Positions 15,601 to 25,207 of a stretch of DNA of 64,000 bases are shown here, in pieces. The translations under genes were made by a program, and so were the position numbers. The notes beneath the pieces were generated by a model. The model did no database searches. It saw only the letters and a list, made by a program, of their open reading frames with translations, and was not told the origin of the DNA. The DNA is from an uncultured Christensenella sp. (GTDB lineage Bacteria; Bacillota; Clostridia; Christensenellales; Borkfalkiaceae). Within the stretch, counting starts at the first letter, position 1. Each line of letters opens with the position of its first letter. The DNA lies in assembly GCA_910583545.1 (NCBI GenBank), contig CAJTXM010000002.1, positions 1-64,000 on the forward strand, read 5' to 3'.

Positions 15601-17175
15601 TTATGTCACTAAATCAAGATAATCGTCGTAAGAAACGGTTTTATCAAATTTTTTCGTTCCGTTGATTTCTATAATTCTGTTTGCAACGGTATTCATCAAT
15701 TCCTGATCGTGAGAAGTAAAAAGCATGCAGCCTTTGAAATTTTTCATACCGGTATTGAGAGCCGTTATTGATTCTAAATCGAGATGATTTGTGGGTTCGT
15801 CAAAAATCAGGAAGTTACTTCCTTCAAGCATCATTTTTGCGAGAATACAGCGGACTTTTTCACCTCCGCTTAATACTTTTGCGCATTTCAGAGCCTCTTC
15901 TCCCGAAAACAACATTCTACCCAGCCAACCGCGCAAATATTCTTCGTAATGATCGGTCGAAAACTGACTCAGCCATTCCACGAGCGTATAGTTACAGTCT
16001 CGGAAATACTCGTTATTGTTCTCGGGAAAGTACGACGTGGTTATCGTTTTTCCCCATTTTACAGTTCCCGCATCGGGCTGAACCTTGCCCGTAAGAATTT
16101 CGTAGAGCATAGAAACTGTAGTACTCTTATCACTTACTATGCCTATTTTATCGTTTTTCTGCACAGTAAACGTAACGTCTTCAAAATAGCCTTTTTTAGT
16201 GAGCCCCTCAACGACAAGAATATCGTTTCCGATTTCTTTTTCATATTTGAAATCAATAAAAGGATATTTTCTGAGCGAAGGTTTGAAATCTGCGATGGTC
16301 AGTTTTTCAAGCTCTTTTTTTCTGGAAGTTGCCTGTCTTGATTTTGAAGCATTTGCGGCAAACCTTGCAATAAATTCCTGCAACTCTTTTGCTCTCTGCT
16401 CGTTCTTTTTGTTCTGATCCTTCTGCTGGCGGGCAAGAAGCTGGCTTGTTTCATACCAGAAATCATAGTTTCCGAGCATCATATTGATTTTTCCGAAATC
16501 GACGTCGCAAATATGCGTGCATACTTTATTTAAAAAATGTCTGTTATGTGAGACTATTATAATTGTATTCTCGAAGTCAAGAAGATAGTTTTCAAGCCAC
16601 CTTACGGTCTTGATATCAAGGTTATTCGTGGGCTCGTCCAAAAGCAGTATATCGGGATTTCCGAAGAGCGCCTGTGCAAGAAGTATCTTTACTTTATGCT
16701 TTGCGTCTATATCAGCCATTAATTTATCGTGATACTCTTCGGTAACGTCGAGCGCGTTCAAAAGAGTCTGCGCCTCATATTCTGCGTCCCAACCGCCGAG
16801 TTCCGCAAATTCACTCTCCAATTCGCTCGCTCTTACGCCATCCTCTTCCGTAAAATCTGCTTTCGCGTACAGTGCGTCCTTTTCGTCCATAATTTCGACT
16901 AAACGTTTATGTCCGAGCATAACTGCGCGCAAAACCGTAACATGGTCAAATGCGTTCTGATTTTGCTGCAACACAGACATTCTCTCCGTTTTGTCCATAG
17001 AAACGTCGCCCTTGTTAGGTTCTATTTCACCGCTCAGGACCTTTAAAAATGTTGATTTGCCTGCGCCGTTGGCGCCGATTATTCCGTAACAGTTTCCCTT
17101 TGTAAATTTAAGATTAACGTCTTCGAATAACTTTTTGCTTCCGTATTGAAGCGATACGTTGTTTACCTGTAACAT
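15601..17175 (-). CDS. ABC-F family ATPase with degenerate second Walker A
   Basis: A 524-residue soluble protein with two ABC domains and no membrane segments, closest in layout to the YkpA/YbiT branch of ABC-F ribosome-associated proteins. NBD1 has Walker A GANGAGKST (about 35) and Walker B LLLDEPTNNLD. NBD2 has signature LSGGEKVR and Walker B LIFDEPTNHLD. The NBD2 Walker A reads VSDKSTTVSML where the family has 'V-G-x-N-x-x-A-K-T-T-L', so the ATP-binding Lys is Val. The site that depends on it may bind nucleotide poorly. GGAG precedes the ATG. Candidate roles are translation-factor activity or antibiotic resistance; neither can be decided here. Confidence 0.88.
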   Translation of the reverse strand: MLQVNNVSLQYGSKKLFEDVNLKFTKGNCYGIIGANGAGKSTFLKVLSGEIEPNKGDVSMDKTERMSVLQQNQNAFDHVTVLRAVMLGHKRLVEIMDEKDALYAKADFTEEDGVRASELESEFAELGGWDAEYEAQTLLNALDVTEEYHDKLMADIDAKHKVKILLAQALFGNPDILLLDEPTNNLDIKTVRWLENYLLDFENTIIIVSHNRHFLNKVCTHICDVDFGKINMMLGNYDFWYETSQLLARQQKDQNKKNEQRAKELQEFIARFAANASKSRQATSRKKELEKLTIADFKPSLRKYPFIDFKYEKEIGNDILVVEGLTKKGYFEDVTFTVQKNDKIGIVSDKSTTVSMLYEILTGKVQPDAGTVKWGKTITTSYFPENNNEYFRDCNYTLVEWLSQFSTDHYEEYLRGWLGRMLFSGEEALKCAKVLSGGEKVRCILAKMMLEGSNFLIFDEPTNHLDLESITALNTGMKNFKGCMLFTSHDQELMNTVANRIIEINGTKKFDKTVSYDDYLDLVT

Positions 17176-17208
17176 ATTAACTCCATTAATTTATTTTGAT
17201 TTGATATA

Positions 17209-18975
17209 TTAAATTGCAAATTGGCTATTATACAGTTCCGAATAGAAACCTTTCTTTTCAAGCAGCTGCTTGTGCGTACCGCGTTCTATTATATTTCCGT
17301 CTTTCATTACAAGTATAAGGTCCGCACTTTCTATTGTGGAAAGTCTGTGGGCTACGATAAAGCTTGTTCTTCCGTTCATTAGGGAAGTAAAAGCGTTCTG
17401 GATTTTCAATTCGGTTCTTGTGTCGATAGAAGAAGTAGCTTCGTCTAAAATCAGCATCGGCGGAAGACACAGCATAATTCTTGCTATGCATAGCAGCTGC
17501 TTCTGTCCCTGCGATAAATTTCCGCCGTCCTCGGCGATTACCGTATCATATCCGTCCGGCAACTGCATAATAAAATTGTGCGCGTGGGCCGATTTAGAAG
17601 CTTTTATGATTTCTTCGTCACTTGCGTCGGGTTTGCCGATAATTATATTTTCTTTGACGGTACCGCTTTTAAGCCAGGTATCCTGCAAGACCATACCGTA
17701 TGACTTGCGTAGCGAGTGCCGTTTTATTTCTGAGATATTTTTTCCGTCTACGTCTATATTGCCCGAATCGGGTTCATAAAAGCGCATCAAAAGATTAATC
17801 AGCGTTGTTTTTCCGCAACCCGTGGGGCCCACTATTGCAATGCGCTGTCCGCTTTTAACCTCGAAATTTAAATTCTTTATTAGTTTCTTTTCAGCCGTGT
17901 ATGAAAAACTCAGATTTCTGAACACAACGTTTCCTTTCACGTCAAGCAATTCAAGATCGTCTGCCGAATCGGGAATCTGAGGTTTTTCGTCTATAAGTTC
18001 GTAAATTCTTCCGGCACAGGCAAAAGCGTTCTGCAATTCGGTCACAACGCCCGAAATTTCATTGAACGGTTTCGTATACTGATTTGCATACGAGAGTAAA
18101 CTTGCCAGAAGTCCGACGTTGAAAACCAGCGGAAGCGACACATTGAATACGAGCATCAGTGCGCCTGTAAGCGCAACCGTCGCATATACTACTGCATTTA
18201 CAAACCTTGTGCAGGGATTAGTAAGCGACGAATAGAAAATGGATTTCAGCGAAGCTTTTGTAAGATTTTCGTTTATTCCGTCAAATTTTTCAAGGTTTTT
18301 ATCCTCACGGTTAAATGCCTTGACAACTTTCAGATTGCCTATCATTTCATCAATAAAAGCCGTCTGCTCTCCCCTTATTTCAGACGTTCTTCTGAAAAAT
18401 TTATATGTTCGGGAAGCAATAAATTTTGCCACGAAAAGTGAAAGCGGAGTCAATACGAATACGACAAGCGCAATTATCCAGTTGAGGACGAACATAATTA
18501 CTATCGTGCCTATTATTGTAAGAATACCGGTAAAAAGTTGAGTAAACCCCATTAACAGTCCGTCGGCAAATGTATCAACGTCTGCAATGTTGCGGCTGAT
18601 TATATCGCCGTAGGAATGTGAATCCAGATACTTCAAAGGCAATTCCTGAATATGCACAAACGCTTCGTTTCGTATATCTCTTACAACGTTAAACGTTATG
18701 AAATTATTAATAATATTCATAAGCCATTGCATAAGACAGGTAAATGCAACAATACCGCCTATCGCAATAAAAATTATTAGAATTTCAGGTAAAGCTTTAT
18801 TGAATGGAACCTTGGAAAAATCTAATAAATTTATGATTTTGCCGAATAAAATGGGTATAGTCAGTTGTCCCGCGACTGTAAGAAGGGCAAGCAATACGGT
18901 TAAAAAGATCCATATTTTATAATTTTTAAGCTGTCTTAATATTCGTTTGAATATCTTTTTATTATTGCTTTTCAT
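17209..18975 (-). CDS. Heterodimeric ABC exporter, subunit with canonical ATP site
   Basis: A 588-residue half transporter: six transmembrane helices (residues about 18-310) followed by an ABC domain. Walker A is GPTGCGKTT, Q-loop MVLQD, signature LSQGQKQ, Walker B LILDEATSSID and switch His in VAHRLST. All catalytic residues are present. Its start overlaps the end of the upstream half transporter by 4 nt, so the two are coupled and form one exporter of the TM287/288, BmrCD or LmrCD type. Probable substrates are drugs, lipids or peptides; none is indicated by neighbours. Confidence 0.92.
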   Translation of the reverse strand: MKSNNKKIFKRILRQLKNYKIWIFLTVLLALLTVAGQLTIPILFGKIINLLDFSKVPFNKALPEILIIFIAIGGIVAFTCLMQWLMNIINNFITFNVVRDIRNEAFVHIQELPLKYLDSHSYGDIISRNIADVDTFADGLLMGFTQLFTGILTIIGTIVIMFVLNWIIALVVFVLTPLSLFVAKFIASRTYKFFRRTSEIRGEQTAFIDEMIGNLKVVKAFNREDKNLEKFDGINENLTKASLKSIFYSSLTNPCTRFVNAVVYATVALTGALMLVFNVSLPLVFNVGLLASLLSYANQYTKPFNEISGVVTELQNAFACAGRIYELIDEKPQIPDSADDLELLDVKGNVVFRNLSFSYTAEKKLIKNLNFEVKSGQRIAIVGPTGCGKTTLINLLMRFYEPDSGNIDVDGKNISEIKRHSLRKSYGMVLQDTWLKSGTVKENIIIGKPDASDEEIIKASKSAHAHNFIMQLPDGYDTVIAEDGGNLSQGQKQLLCIARIMLCLPPMLILDEATSSIDTRTELKIQNAFTSLMNGRTSFIVAHRLSTIESADLILVMKDGNIIERGTHKQLLEKKGFYSELYNSQFAI

Positions 18976-20705
18976 AATTGTCTACCCTCCTTACGATATT
19001 GAGAGTAGTGAATTTCGTTATAAACAGCACAGTTTTTCAAAAGCTCGTCGTGCGTACCTATTCCTGCTACTTTACCGCCGTCGAGAACGATTATTTTATC
19101 GGCACTCTTTATAGACGACGTGCGTTGCGAAACGATAAAAACCGTCGGGTCGTAGTCAAGCGATTTCAAAGACTGTCTCAATTTTACGTCGGTAGCGTAA
19201 TCGAGCGCCGACGCGCTGTCGTCAAGGATAAGTATTTCGGGTTTTTTCACGAGCGCTCTTGCTATAGTGAGCCTTTGGCGCTGTCCGCCGGAAAAGTTTT
19301 TGCCCCCTTGCTCCACTTCGCTGTCGAGACCGTCGGGCTTTGATTTAATTACGTCGTCAGCCTGAGCAACTTGCAAAGCCGAAAGAATTTCCTCGTCGGA
19401 AGCATCAATCTTTCCCCACTGCATATTTTCGCGTATCGTTCCTTTGAATAGAACCGCGCGCTGAGGCACCGTTCCGCAAATTTCGCGAAGGCGCTGATCG
19501 CCTATTTGTTCGACGCGCGTACCGTCAATACAAACCGATCCGCTCTTTAAATCGTAAAAATGCGGTATCAGATTGACAAGCGTGGTCTTACCCGCACCGG
19601 TACCGCCGATTATTCCGATTGTCTGACCGCGTTCCGCCGTAAAAGAAATATCGCTTAGCGCATCGACTTCCGCACCTCCGTAGTTGACGCATACGTTTTC
19701 AAATACGATAAACGGCTTTAAGTTACCTTTTTCCGACGCTGCGTATTCTTTGATATTTGCAGACTGCATTTCAAGTATTTCATTGACGCGTCCCGCACAC
19801 GCAAACGATTTTGTAACCGTAACAATCAGATTTGCAAGCTTTATCAGCTCTACGAGGATCTGACTCATATAGTTATACAGAGCAACGACGTTTCCTTGCG
19901 AAAGCGAACCGCCGTCAATTCTTATCGCACCGACGTACAGAAGAACAATAATAGAAACGTTGATTATAGCGTAAGTCAGCGGATTCATAAGCGCGGAAAT
20001 TTTTCCGACGAATTTCTGGGCTTTTGTCAGTTCTTCATTGCGCTTTTTAAAAGTTTTAATTTCTTCATCTTCTTTACAGAATGCCCTCAAAACTCTTACA
20101 CCGGTCAAGGTTTCTCTGTTGGAAGCGGTAACACCGTCAAGACGGTTCTGAACTTTTTTATAATACGGAATACAGAAGAGTATAATTGCAAAGACGACGA
20201 TAAAAAGAATTGCTATCGTTATTCCAAATACCGTCCCCGAAACAATATCGAGGATAAACGCCATAATCATCGCACCGAAAACAATGAAAGGCGAACGCAT
20301 AAAAAGCCTTAAAACAAGATTTACGCCCGACTGAATCTGATTTACGTCGCTTGTCATTCTTGTAATCATTTTCGGGGTACCGATTTTATCGATTTCACTG
20401 TAAGACAGCGACTGCATTTTATCGAATAAATCGTGGCGAAGCTCTTTCGAAAAGCCTACCGCCGCTTTCGCTGCAAAATACTGAGCCGCTACTGCACTTA
20501 TCAAACCTACTACGCCTAAGCCAACTAAAATAAGACACATATTTGTGATATATTGCCAGCCCTCTCCGCCGTTTATTCCGTTATCGATAATTGCGGAAAC
20601 GACCAGAGGTACAAAAAGCTCAAACCCTGCTTCCAAAAGCTTAAAAAGCGGAGCTAAAATGCTCTGCAATTTATAATGTTTTAAGTATTTAAGTAATTTA
20701 CGCAT
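18972..20705 (-). CDS. Heterodimeric ABC exporter, subunit with degenerate ATP site
   Basis: A 577-residue half transporter: six transmembrane helices, then an ABC domain with Walker A GGTGAGKTT, Q-loop VPQRA and signature FSGGQRQR. Walker B is LILDDSASALD, with Asp in place of the catalytic Glu, and the switch region is VSQRTSS, with Gln in place of His. This pairing of a degenerate subunit with a canonical partner is the hallmark of heterodimeric exporters such as TM287/288. It is the first gene of the two-gene unit. No Shine-Dalgarno sequence is obvious before its ATG. Confidence 0.92.
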   Translation of the reverse strand: MRKLLKYLKHYKLQSILAPLFKLLEAGFELFVPLVVSAIIDNGINGGEGWQYITNMCLILVGLGVVGLISAVAAQYFAAKAAVGFSKELRHDLFDKMQSLSYSEIDKIGTPKMITRMTSDVNQIQSGVNLVLRLFMRSPFIVFGAMIMAFILDIVSGTVFGITIAILFIVVFAIILFCIPYYKKVQNRLDGVTASNRETLTGVRVLRAFCKEDEEIKTFKKRNEELTKAQKFVGKISALMNPLTYAIINVSIIVLLYVGAIRIDGGSLSQGNVVALYNYMSQILVELIKLANLIVTVTKSFACAGRVNEILEMQSANIKEYAASEKGNLKPFIVFENVCVNYGGAEVDALSDISFTAERGQTIGIIGGTGAGKTTLVNLIPHFYDLKSGSVCIDGTRVEQIGDQRLREICGTVPQRAVLFKGTIRENMQWGKIDASDEEILSALQVAQADDVIKSKPDGLDSEVEQGGKNFSGGQRQRLTIARALVKKPEILILDDSASALDYATDVKLRQSLKSLDYDPTVFIVSQRTSSIKSADKIIVLDGGKVAGIGTHDELLKNCAVYNEIHYSQYRKEGRQL

Positions 20706-20759
20706 ACTTTATATATTCTAACATCTAAACAATAAAAAATCAATTCTTATTCAAACCAT

Positions 20760-20788
20760 TTGCCATTATTATTATAATTTGGTATATT
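20760..20788 (+). promoter_or_regulatory. Promoter of the RlmI-type methyltransferase gene
   Basis: -35 TTGCCA (20760-20765), 17-nt spacer, -10 TATATT (20783-20788). GAGAGGA ribosome binding site follows at 20792-20798. Confidence 0.6.
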
Positions 20789-20806
20789 ATTTGAGAGGAA
20801 AATTGT

Positions 20807-21970
20807 ATGGCTTACAAAGTATATTTGAAAAAAGGCGAAGAAAAACGAATTATTAACGGGCACAGTTGGGTATACGCCAACGAAGTGGCACGTATCGAAA
20901 ACAAGGATAAAAACGGTTCACTTGCCGAAGTTTATTCCAACGACGGAAGATTTATTGGAAAAGGTTATATCAACCATGCGTCTAAAATACTTGTTCGTAT
21001 TTTTATAAGAAACAGCGATATTGATGACGAAGAATTCTATTTGAAAAGGCTTAAACAGGCAAACGATTACCGCTTAAAGCTCGGATATAGTAACTGTTAC
21101 CGTATGGTTTTTGCCGAATCCGACAATCTCCCTGCACTTATTATTGACAAATACGGCGACGTTTTAGTAATGCAATGTCTTTCGCTCGGCATAGATATGC
21201 GAAAAAAATTGATTTGCAACTGTCTTGTAAGACTTTTTTCACCGAAAGGAGTCTATGAAAGAAGCGACGTCGTCGTGAGAAAAAAAGAAGGTCTGGAAGA
21301 AGTTAAACAGCTTTTGTACGGCGAGGTTCCCGATTACCAGCAAATCGAAGAAAACGGAATAAAAATGTTAGTCGATATTAAAAACGGTCAAAAGACCGGC
21401 TATTTCCTCGACCAGAAAGAAAACAGATTTGCCGTCAGAAAATACAGTAAAGGCGAAGTTTTAGACTGTTTTTGCAACAGCGGAGGTTTTTCATTAAATG
21501 CGGCAACCGTTGCAGACAGGGTAACCGCTTGTGATATTTCTTCTCTTGCTCTTAAAAACGTTACGGATAATGCAAAACTTAACGGTTTTGAAAATATTGA
21601 TACGCTATGCGGTGACGTGTTTGAAATACTAAGAAGTTTTAAAAAAGAGAAACGGCAGTTTGATACTGTCATTTTGGATCCTCCCGCTTTCTGCAAAACC
21701 GCCGACGAGATAAAGGACGCTTACAGAGGCTATAAAGACATCAACTTAAACGCCATAAAAATAGTAAAAAGCGGAGGGTTTTTGATTACCTGTTCCTGTT
21801 CGCATTATATGTCGGCGAGTCTGTTTGAAAAAATGCTGATAGAGGCATCAAAAGAAAGCGGAAGAATCGTGCGCAGCGTCGAGATAAAAACACAAGCACC
21901 GGACCACCCGTCGCTTTTATGCGCAGAGGAAACACAGTATTTAAAATTTTTCGTGTTGCAGATAATCTGA
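20807..21970 (+). CDS. Class I SAM-dependent rRNA methyltransferase (RlmI-like)
   Basis: A 387-residue protein with an N-terminal PUA-type RNA-binding domain (residues about 1-75, containing NGHSWVYANEVARIE) and a Rossmann methyltransferase domain. Motif I is LDCFCNSGGFSLNAA (about 220), and the DPPAFCK motif (about 291) is the catalytic loop of the RlmI/RlmK/RlmL group, which makes 5-methylcytosine or related marks in 23S rRNA. Target position is inferred only from the family. It is monocistronic with its own promoter and faces the aminopeptidase gene across a shared terminator. Its TGA stop shows that TGA is used normally. Confidence 0.88.
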   Translation: MAYKVYLKKGEEKRIINGHSWVYANEVARIENKDKNGSLAEVYSNDGRFIGKGYINHASKILVRIFIRNSDIDDEEFYLKRLKQANDYRLKLGYSNCYRMVFAESDNLPALIIDKYGDVLVMQCLSLGIDMRKKLICNCLVRLFSPKGVYERSDVVVRKKEGLEEVKQLLYGEVPDYQQIEENGIKMLVDIKNGQKTGYFLDQKENRFAVRKYSKGEVLDCFCNSGGFSLNAATVADRVTACDISSLALKNVTDNAKLNGFENIDTLCGDVFEILRSFKKEKRQFDTVILDPPAFCKTADEIKDAYRGYKDINLNAIKIVKSGGFLITCSCSHYMSASLFEKMLIEASKESGRIVRSVEIKTQAPDHPSLLCAEETQYLKFFVLQII

Positions 21971-22015
21971 TTAAAGCATTTTTCTGCGTACTATGTCTTA
22001 CATAATACTTAAATT

Positions 22016-22055
22016 ATAACAAGAAAAGGCGGGTTTTCCCGCCTTTTCTTGTTAT
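22016..22055. terminator. Bidirectional terminator between methyltransferase and aminopeptidase
   Basis: AACAAGAAAAGGCGGG / CCCGCCTTTTCTTGTT, an 18-bp perfect stem with a TTTT loop. It serves both convergent genes. Confidence 0.8.
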
Positions 22056-22072
22056 TTTGTTATAATTAATGT

Positions 22073-23296
22073 TTATATTACCCAATTGCCGTCTTTAAAA
22101 ATCGGAACGCGCTTACCGTCTTTTGTAATTCCGGTGATCGCCATATCTTTACTTCCTATCATAAAGTCGACGTGTATCATAGAGCTGTTTATGCCTGCTT
22201 TTTCACAATCTTCGACGCTCATAGCTTCAAACCCTTCGAGGCATTCGTTAAACCCTCTGCCGAGCGCCAGATGACAGCTTGCATTCTCATCGAACAGCGT
22301 ATTATAGAACAGTATCCCCGTGTTATTGATAGGCGAATCGTAAGCAATCAAAGCGCATTCTCCGAGATATCCTGCGCCCTCGTCCATTGAAATCATTTTT
22401 TCAAGCAAATCCTGATTTTTTTCGGCGCCTACTTCTACGGCTTTTCCGTTTTTAAATTTAATCCAGAAATTTTCTATTATTTTTCCCTGATACGAAAGCG
22501 GTTTCGTTGCAACGACTTTGCCGTCGGCTATACCTTTCATAGGCGAAGTAAACACTTCTTCGCTCGGTATGTTGGGATTGAAATAGATTCTGCTTCCGAG
22601 CGTATATTCACCGCCGCCCGTAAATCTTCCGCGCGGATTAAGCCCGACGGTAAAGTCCGTTCCGTTTGCACTCTTGTATTCAAGTTTTTCGAATTTGTGA
22701 TCGTTTAGGAACTTGCAACGCTTTGCAAGGTTTTTGTTGTGATTTTCCCACGCCTTGATAGGCGCATCGTCAACCCTCGAACACAGCAGGATATCGTTCC
22801 AAAGCTGTTCGACTGCCTTTTCTTCGGAAAGATTCGGATAGACCTTCTGTGCCCACACTTTACCGGGAACAGCCGCAATGCACCACTGATATTTATTTTC
22901 AAGCTTGTCGCGGTAAGGTTTTATCGTCGGAAATCTTGCCATATTGGCTTTCGAAATTTTTTCATTATCCGTTCCGTTTAAACCGTCGGGATCTTCAGAA
23001 TCAAGCCAAAGCGTACACGGGAAAGTTTTAACTTTATGCTCCCATTCGGCTTTTTCAACGTCCGTAACCGTTGAAAGGGTTTCAAGCGTGCGGTGCATAT
23101 AGTGCATTTTTGTAATTGGCATATGAGACCACTTGACCTCTACTTTTGAAGCTCCGCATTTATAGCACTCCTCAACGCACATTGCCACAAATTCAGGCTG
23201 GTCAAGTTCGCATCTAATAATTACTTCCTGCCCTTTTTGTACGTTGAGTCCGCACTTAACGATAAGTTCGGCATATTTTTTTAATCTGTCTTGCAT
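22073..23296 (-). CDS. M29-family metallo-aminopeptidase
   Basis: A 407-residue aminopeptidase of family M29 (AmpS / aminopeptidase T / PepS type), a two-metal exopeptidase acting on free N termini in the cytoplasm. The metal ligand segments are recognisable: SEEVFTSP (Glu), YLGECALIAYD (Glu), CHLALG (His) and HVDFMIGS (His and Asp). Length matches the family (about 410). It stands alone between convergent and codirectional neighbours, with AGGAAG before the ATG. Confidence 0.9.
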   Translation of the reverse strand: MQDRLKKYAELIVKCGLNVQKGQEVIIRCELDQPEFVAMCVEECYKCGASKVEVKWSHMPITKMHYMHRTLETLSTVTDVEKAEWEHKVKTFPCTLWLDSEDPDGLNGTDNEKISKANMARFPTIKPYRDKLENKYQWCIAAVPGKVWAQKVYPNLSEEKAVEQLWNDILLCSRVDDAPIKAWENHNKNLAKRCKFLNDHKFEKLEYKSANGTDFTVGLNPRGRFTGGGEYTLGSRIYFNPNIPSEEVFTSPMKGIADGKVVATKPLSYQGKIIENFWIKFKNGKAVEVGAEKNQDLLEKMISMDEGAGYLGECALIAYDSPINNTGILFYNTLFDENASCHLALGRGFNECLEGFEAMSVEDCEKAGINSSMIHVDFMIGSKDMAITGITKDGKRVPIFKDGNWVI

Positions 23297-23370
23297 AATT
23301 TACTTCCTTTATTTGATTTTAATATATTCTAACATTTATAACCGATTTATGCAAGGAAAATTATCCGGTG

Positions 23371-24294
23371 TCATTTTTTATTTTTATTTCTCAAAATTAT
23401 TATTACGATATATACTGCAAGCAAAACCGCACAGGATCCTAAAAGTATTCCATACATTGCGCCGAGAGGAATTCGGTTTCCGAATACATATAAATTAGCG
23501 TCAAATCCGTCTTTAAGTCCTTTTGACAAATTATCGGCAACCGTCGGGTCTGTTGCTCCTTTGACGATTTCGTCTATGTATCCGTTCATATAATGGTTGC
23601 GCATAATACCTACGCCGTAAGTACCGGGCAACAGTCCCAAAAAGTTTCTCAAACCTTCCGAGAATTGCGAAAAAGGCATATATGCACCGCAGATAAAACC
23701 GTACATAGATGAAACGAGAGTCGAAACTGCGGAAATACCTCCCTGCGAGGAAATGAAGCTCTCTACGATACCCGCCAACAGAGTTCCGAACAGTATTCCG
23801 CAAATGCAGTCAAACAAAATCATAAAAACGTCGCTTACCGGAATATACCAGCCAACACAGGCAAGATAAATATGTCCTATGAGCATAATGGTTACGATTA
23901 CGATAAAGGTGACGAAGAAATTCGAAATGAAATAGGATACGGCTACCGTCGTTCTTTTTATCGGCGAAACGTTGATGTCATTTATGCTTGCATTCATTTT
24001 ATCTTCGACCATTATTATATTTGAGCAGAATGCGACAGTGACCGAACTCACGCTCAGAATAGAAGACATAAGCCAGGCACCCGTTACACCGTTTAAAGCT
24101 CTTTTTCCGATAGTTATTTCAAACTCCGCTGCAATACTTTCAAAACTTTCTATATAAATATTTTTAAGAAACGTTGCGAACAGCACGAATAATATTAGCG
24201 GAGTTATCAGAGAGGTAAAAAAAGTAAATTTATTTTTAAAATAGCATTTCGTGTTTCTCGATATAAGAGAAATCATTTTTTTACATTCAAGCAT
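23371..24294 (-). CDS. ABC-2 type efflux permease
   Basis: A 307-residue integral membrane protein with six predicted helices, the first at about residues 23-45, and the ABC2 membrane fold (DrrB/NodJ type) including LLPGTYGVGIMRNHYMNG near the last extracellular loop. It is preceded by AAGGGGG and starts 4 nt after the ATPase gene, forming the TetR-ATPase-permease operon. Such pairs export antibiotics, lipids or polysaccharides. Substrate unknown. Confidence 0.87.
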   Translation of the reverse strand: MLECKKMISLISRNTKCYFKNKFTFFTSLITPLILFVLFATFLKNIYIESFESIAAEFEITIGKRALNGVTGAWLMSSILSVSSVTVAFCSNIIMVEDKMNASINDINVSPIKRTTVAVSYFISNFFVTFIVIVTIMLIGHIYLACVGWYIPVSDVFMILFDCICGILFGTLLAGIVESFISSQGGISAVSTLVSSMYGFICGAYMPFSQFSEGLRNFLGLLPGTYGVGIMRNHYMNGYIDEIVKGATDPTVADNLSKGLKDGFDANLYVFGNRIPLGAMYGILLGSCAVLLAVYIVIIILRNKNKK

Positions 24295-24298
24295 TTCT

Positions 24299-25207
24299 TT
24301 AACCCCCTTGCAGATTTTTACCCGTAACTTTCAGAAATACGTTATCCATATTCCCTTTCAATACTTCAAAATCTTCGAAAATATTCGGCTTTTCTTTGAA
24401 AAATTTAGTCGTTTCAGCGGTGCCCTTTAATTCTATTTCGGTAAAGTCACGCTCGTTTTTTATACTGTAACCAAGCGATGAGAAATATTTTTCCGCTTCT
24501 TCTCTATGATTATAAAACTTTATAAAGTCGCTGGCAAATTCGTTTTTCAGCCCGTGAGGCGTCCCTTCCGCAACGATTTTACCTGCGTCTATTATTACCA
24601 CATAATCCGAGTCAGACGCCTCTTCCATATAATGCGTTGTTAAAAATACAGTCAACCCGTCTTCCTTACGCAGTTTTTCAACTATGCTCCATACGGTTAT
24701 TCGCGTTTTCGGGTCAAGTCCGGTCGTCGGTTCGTCGAGAATAAGAAGTTCTGGCTTATGAATTAAAGCACGCGCAATATCTATGCGTCGCTTTTGTCCG
24801 CCCGACAATTTTCCGAGTTGTCTTTTTAAAATATCTTTAATATCCAAAAGCTCTGACAGCTCTTCAAGTCTGAATTTGAAAGCGGTTCCGAATATTCCGT
24901 ATAAATTCGCCCTGTACTTCAAATTGTCGTAAACGCTGAGTTTTTTATCGAGTACAGAATTTTGAAAGACAATACCGATTTTGCTTTTTATTTCGTTTAC
25001 TTTTTCATCTATGTCATAACCGCAAACTTTAACTTTTCCCGAATCTTTATTCAGAACGCCAGAAATAATGTTTATGGTTGTAGATTTGCCTGCACCGTTT
25101 ACGCCAAGAAATGAAAAAAGCTCACCTTTTTTGACTTTGAAAGATATATCGTCTACCGCTTTTACGTCCTTGAACGACTTTTTAAGATTATCTATTTCAA
25201 TTACCAT
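24299..25207 (-). CDS. ABC transporter ATP-binding protein (DrrA-like)
   Basis: A 302-residue ATPase. Walker A is GVNGAGKST, Q-loop VFQNS, signature LSGGQKRR, Walker B LLILDEPTTGLD and the switch His TTHYMEEA. The C-terminal 80 residues form the small extra domain common to DrrA/CcmA exporters. Its start overlaps the TetR gene stop by 11 nt. It works with the downstream ABC-2 permease as an efflux pump under TetR control. Confidence 0.92.
   Translation of the reverse strand: MVIEIDNLKKSFKDVKAVDDISFKVKKGELFSFLGVNGAGKSTTINIISGVLNKDSGKVKVCGYDIDEKVNEIKSKIGIVFQNSVLDKKLSVYDNLKYRANLYGIFGTAFKFRLEELSELLDIKDILKRQLGKLSGGQKRRIDIARALIHKPELLILDEPTTGLDPKTRITVWSIVEKLRKEDGLTVFLTTHYMEEASDSDYVVIIDAGKIVAEGTPHGLKNEFASDFIKFYNHREEAEKYFSSLGYSIKNERDFTEIELKGTAETTKFFKEKPNIFEDFEVLKGNMDNVFLKVTGKNLQGG

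Noticed and set aside
19896..20312. Plus-strand open frame of 138 codons inside the ABC exporter gene
   Set aside because: It is the antisense shadow of a well conserved gene and has no ribosome binding site or family similarity.
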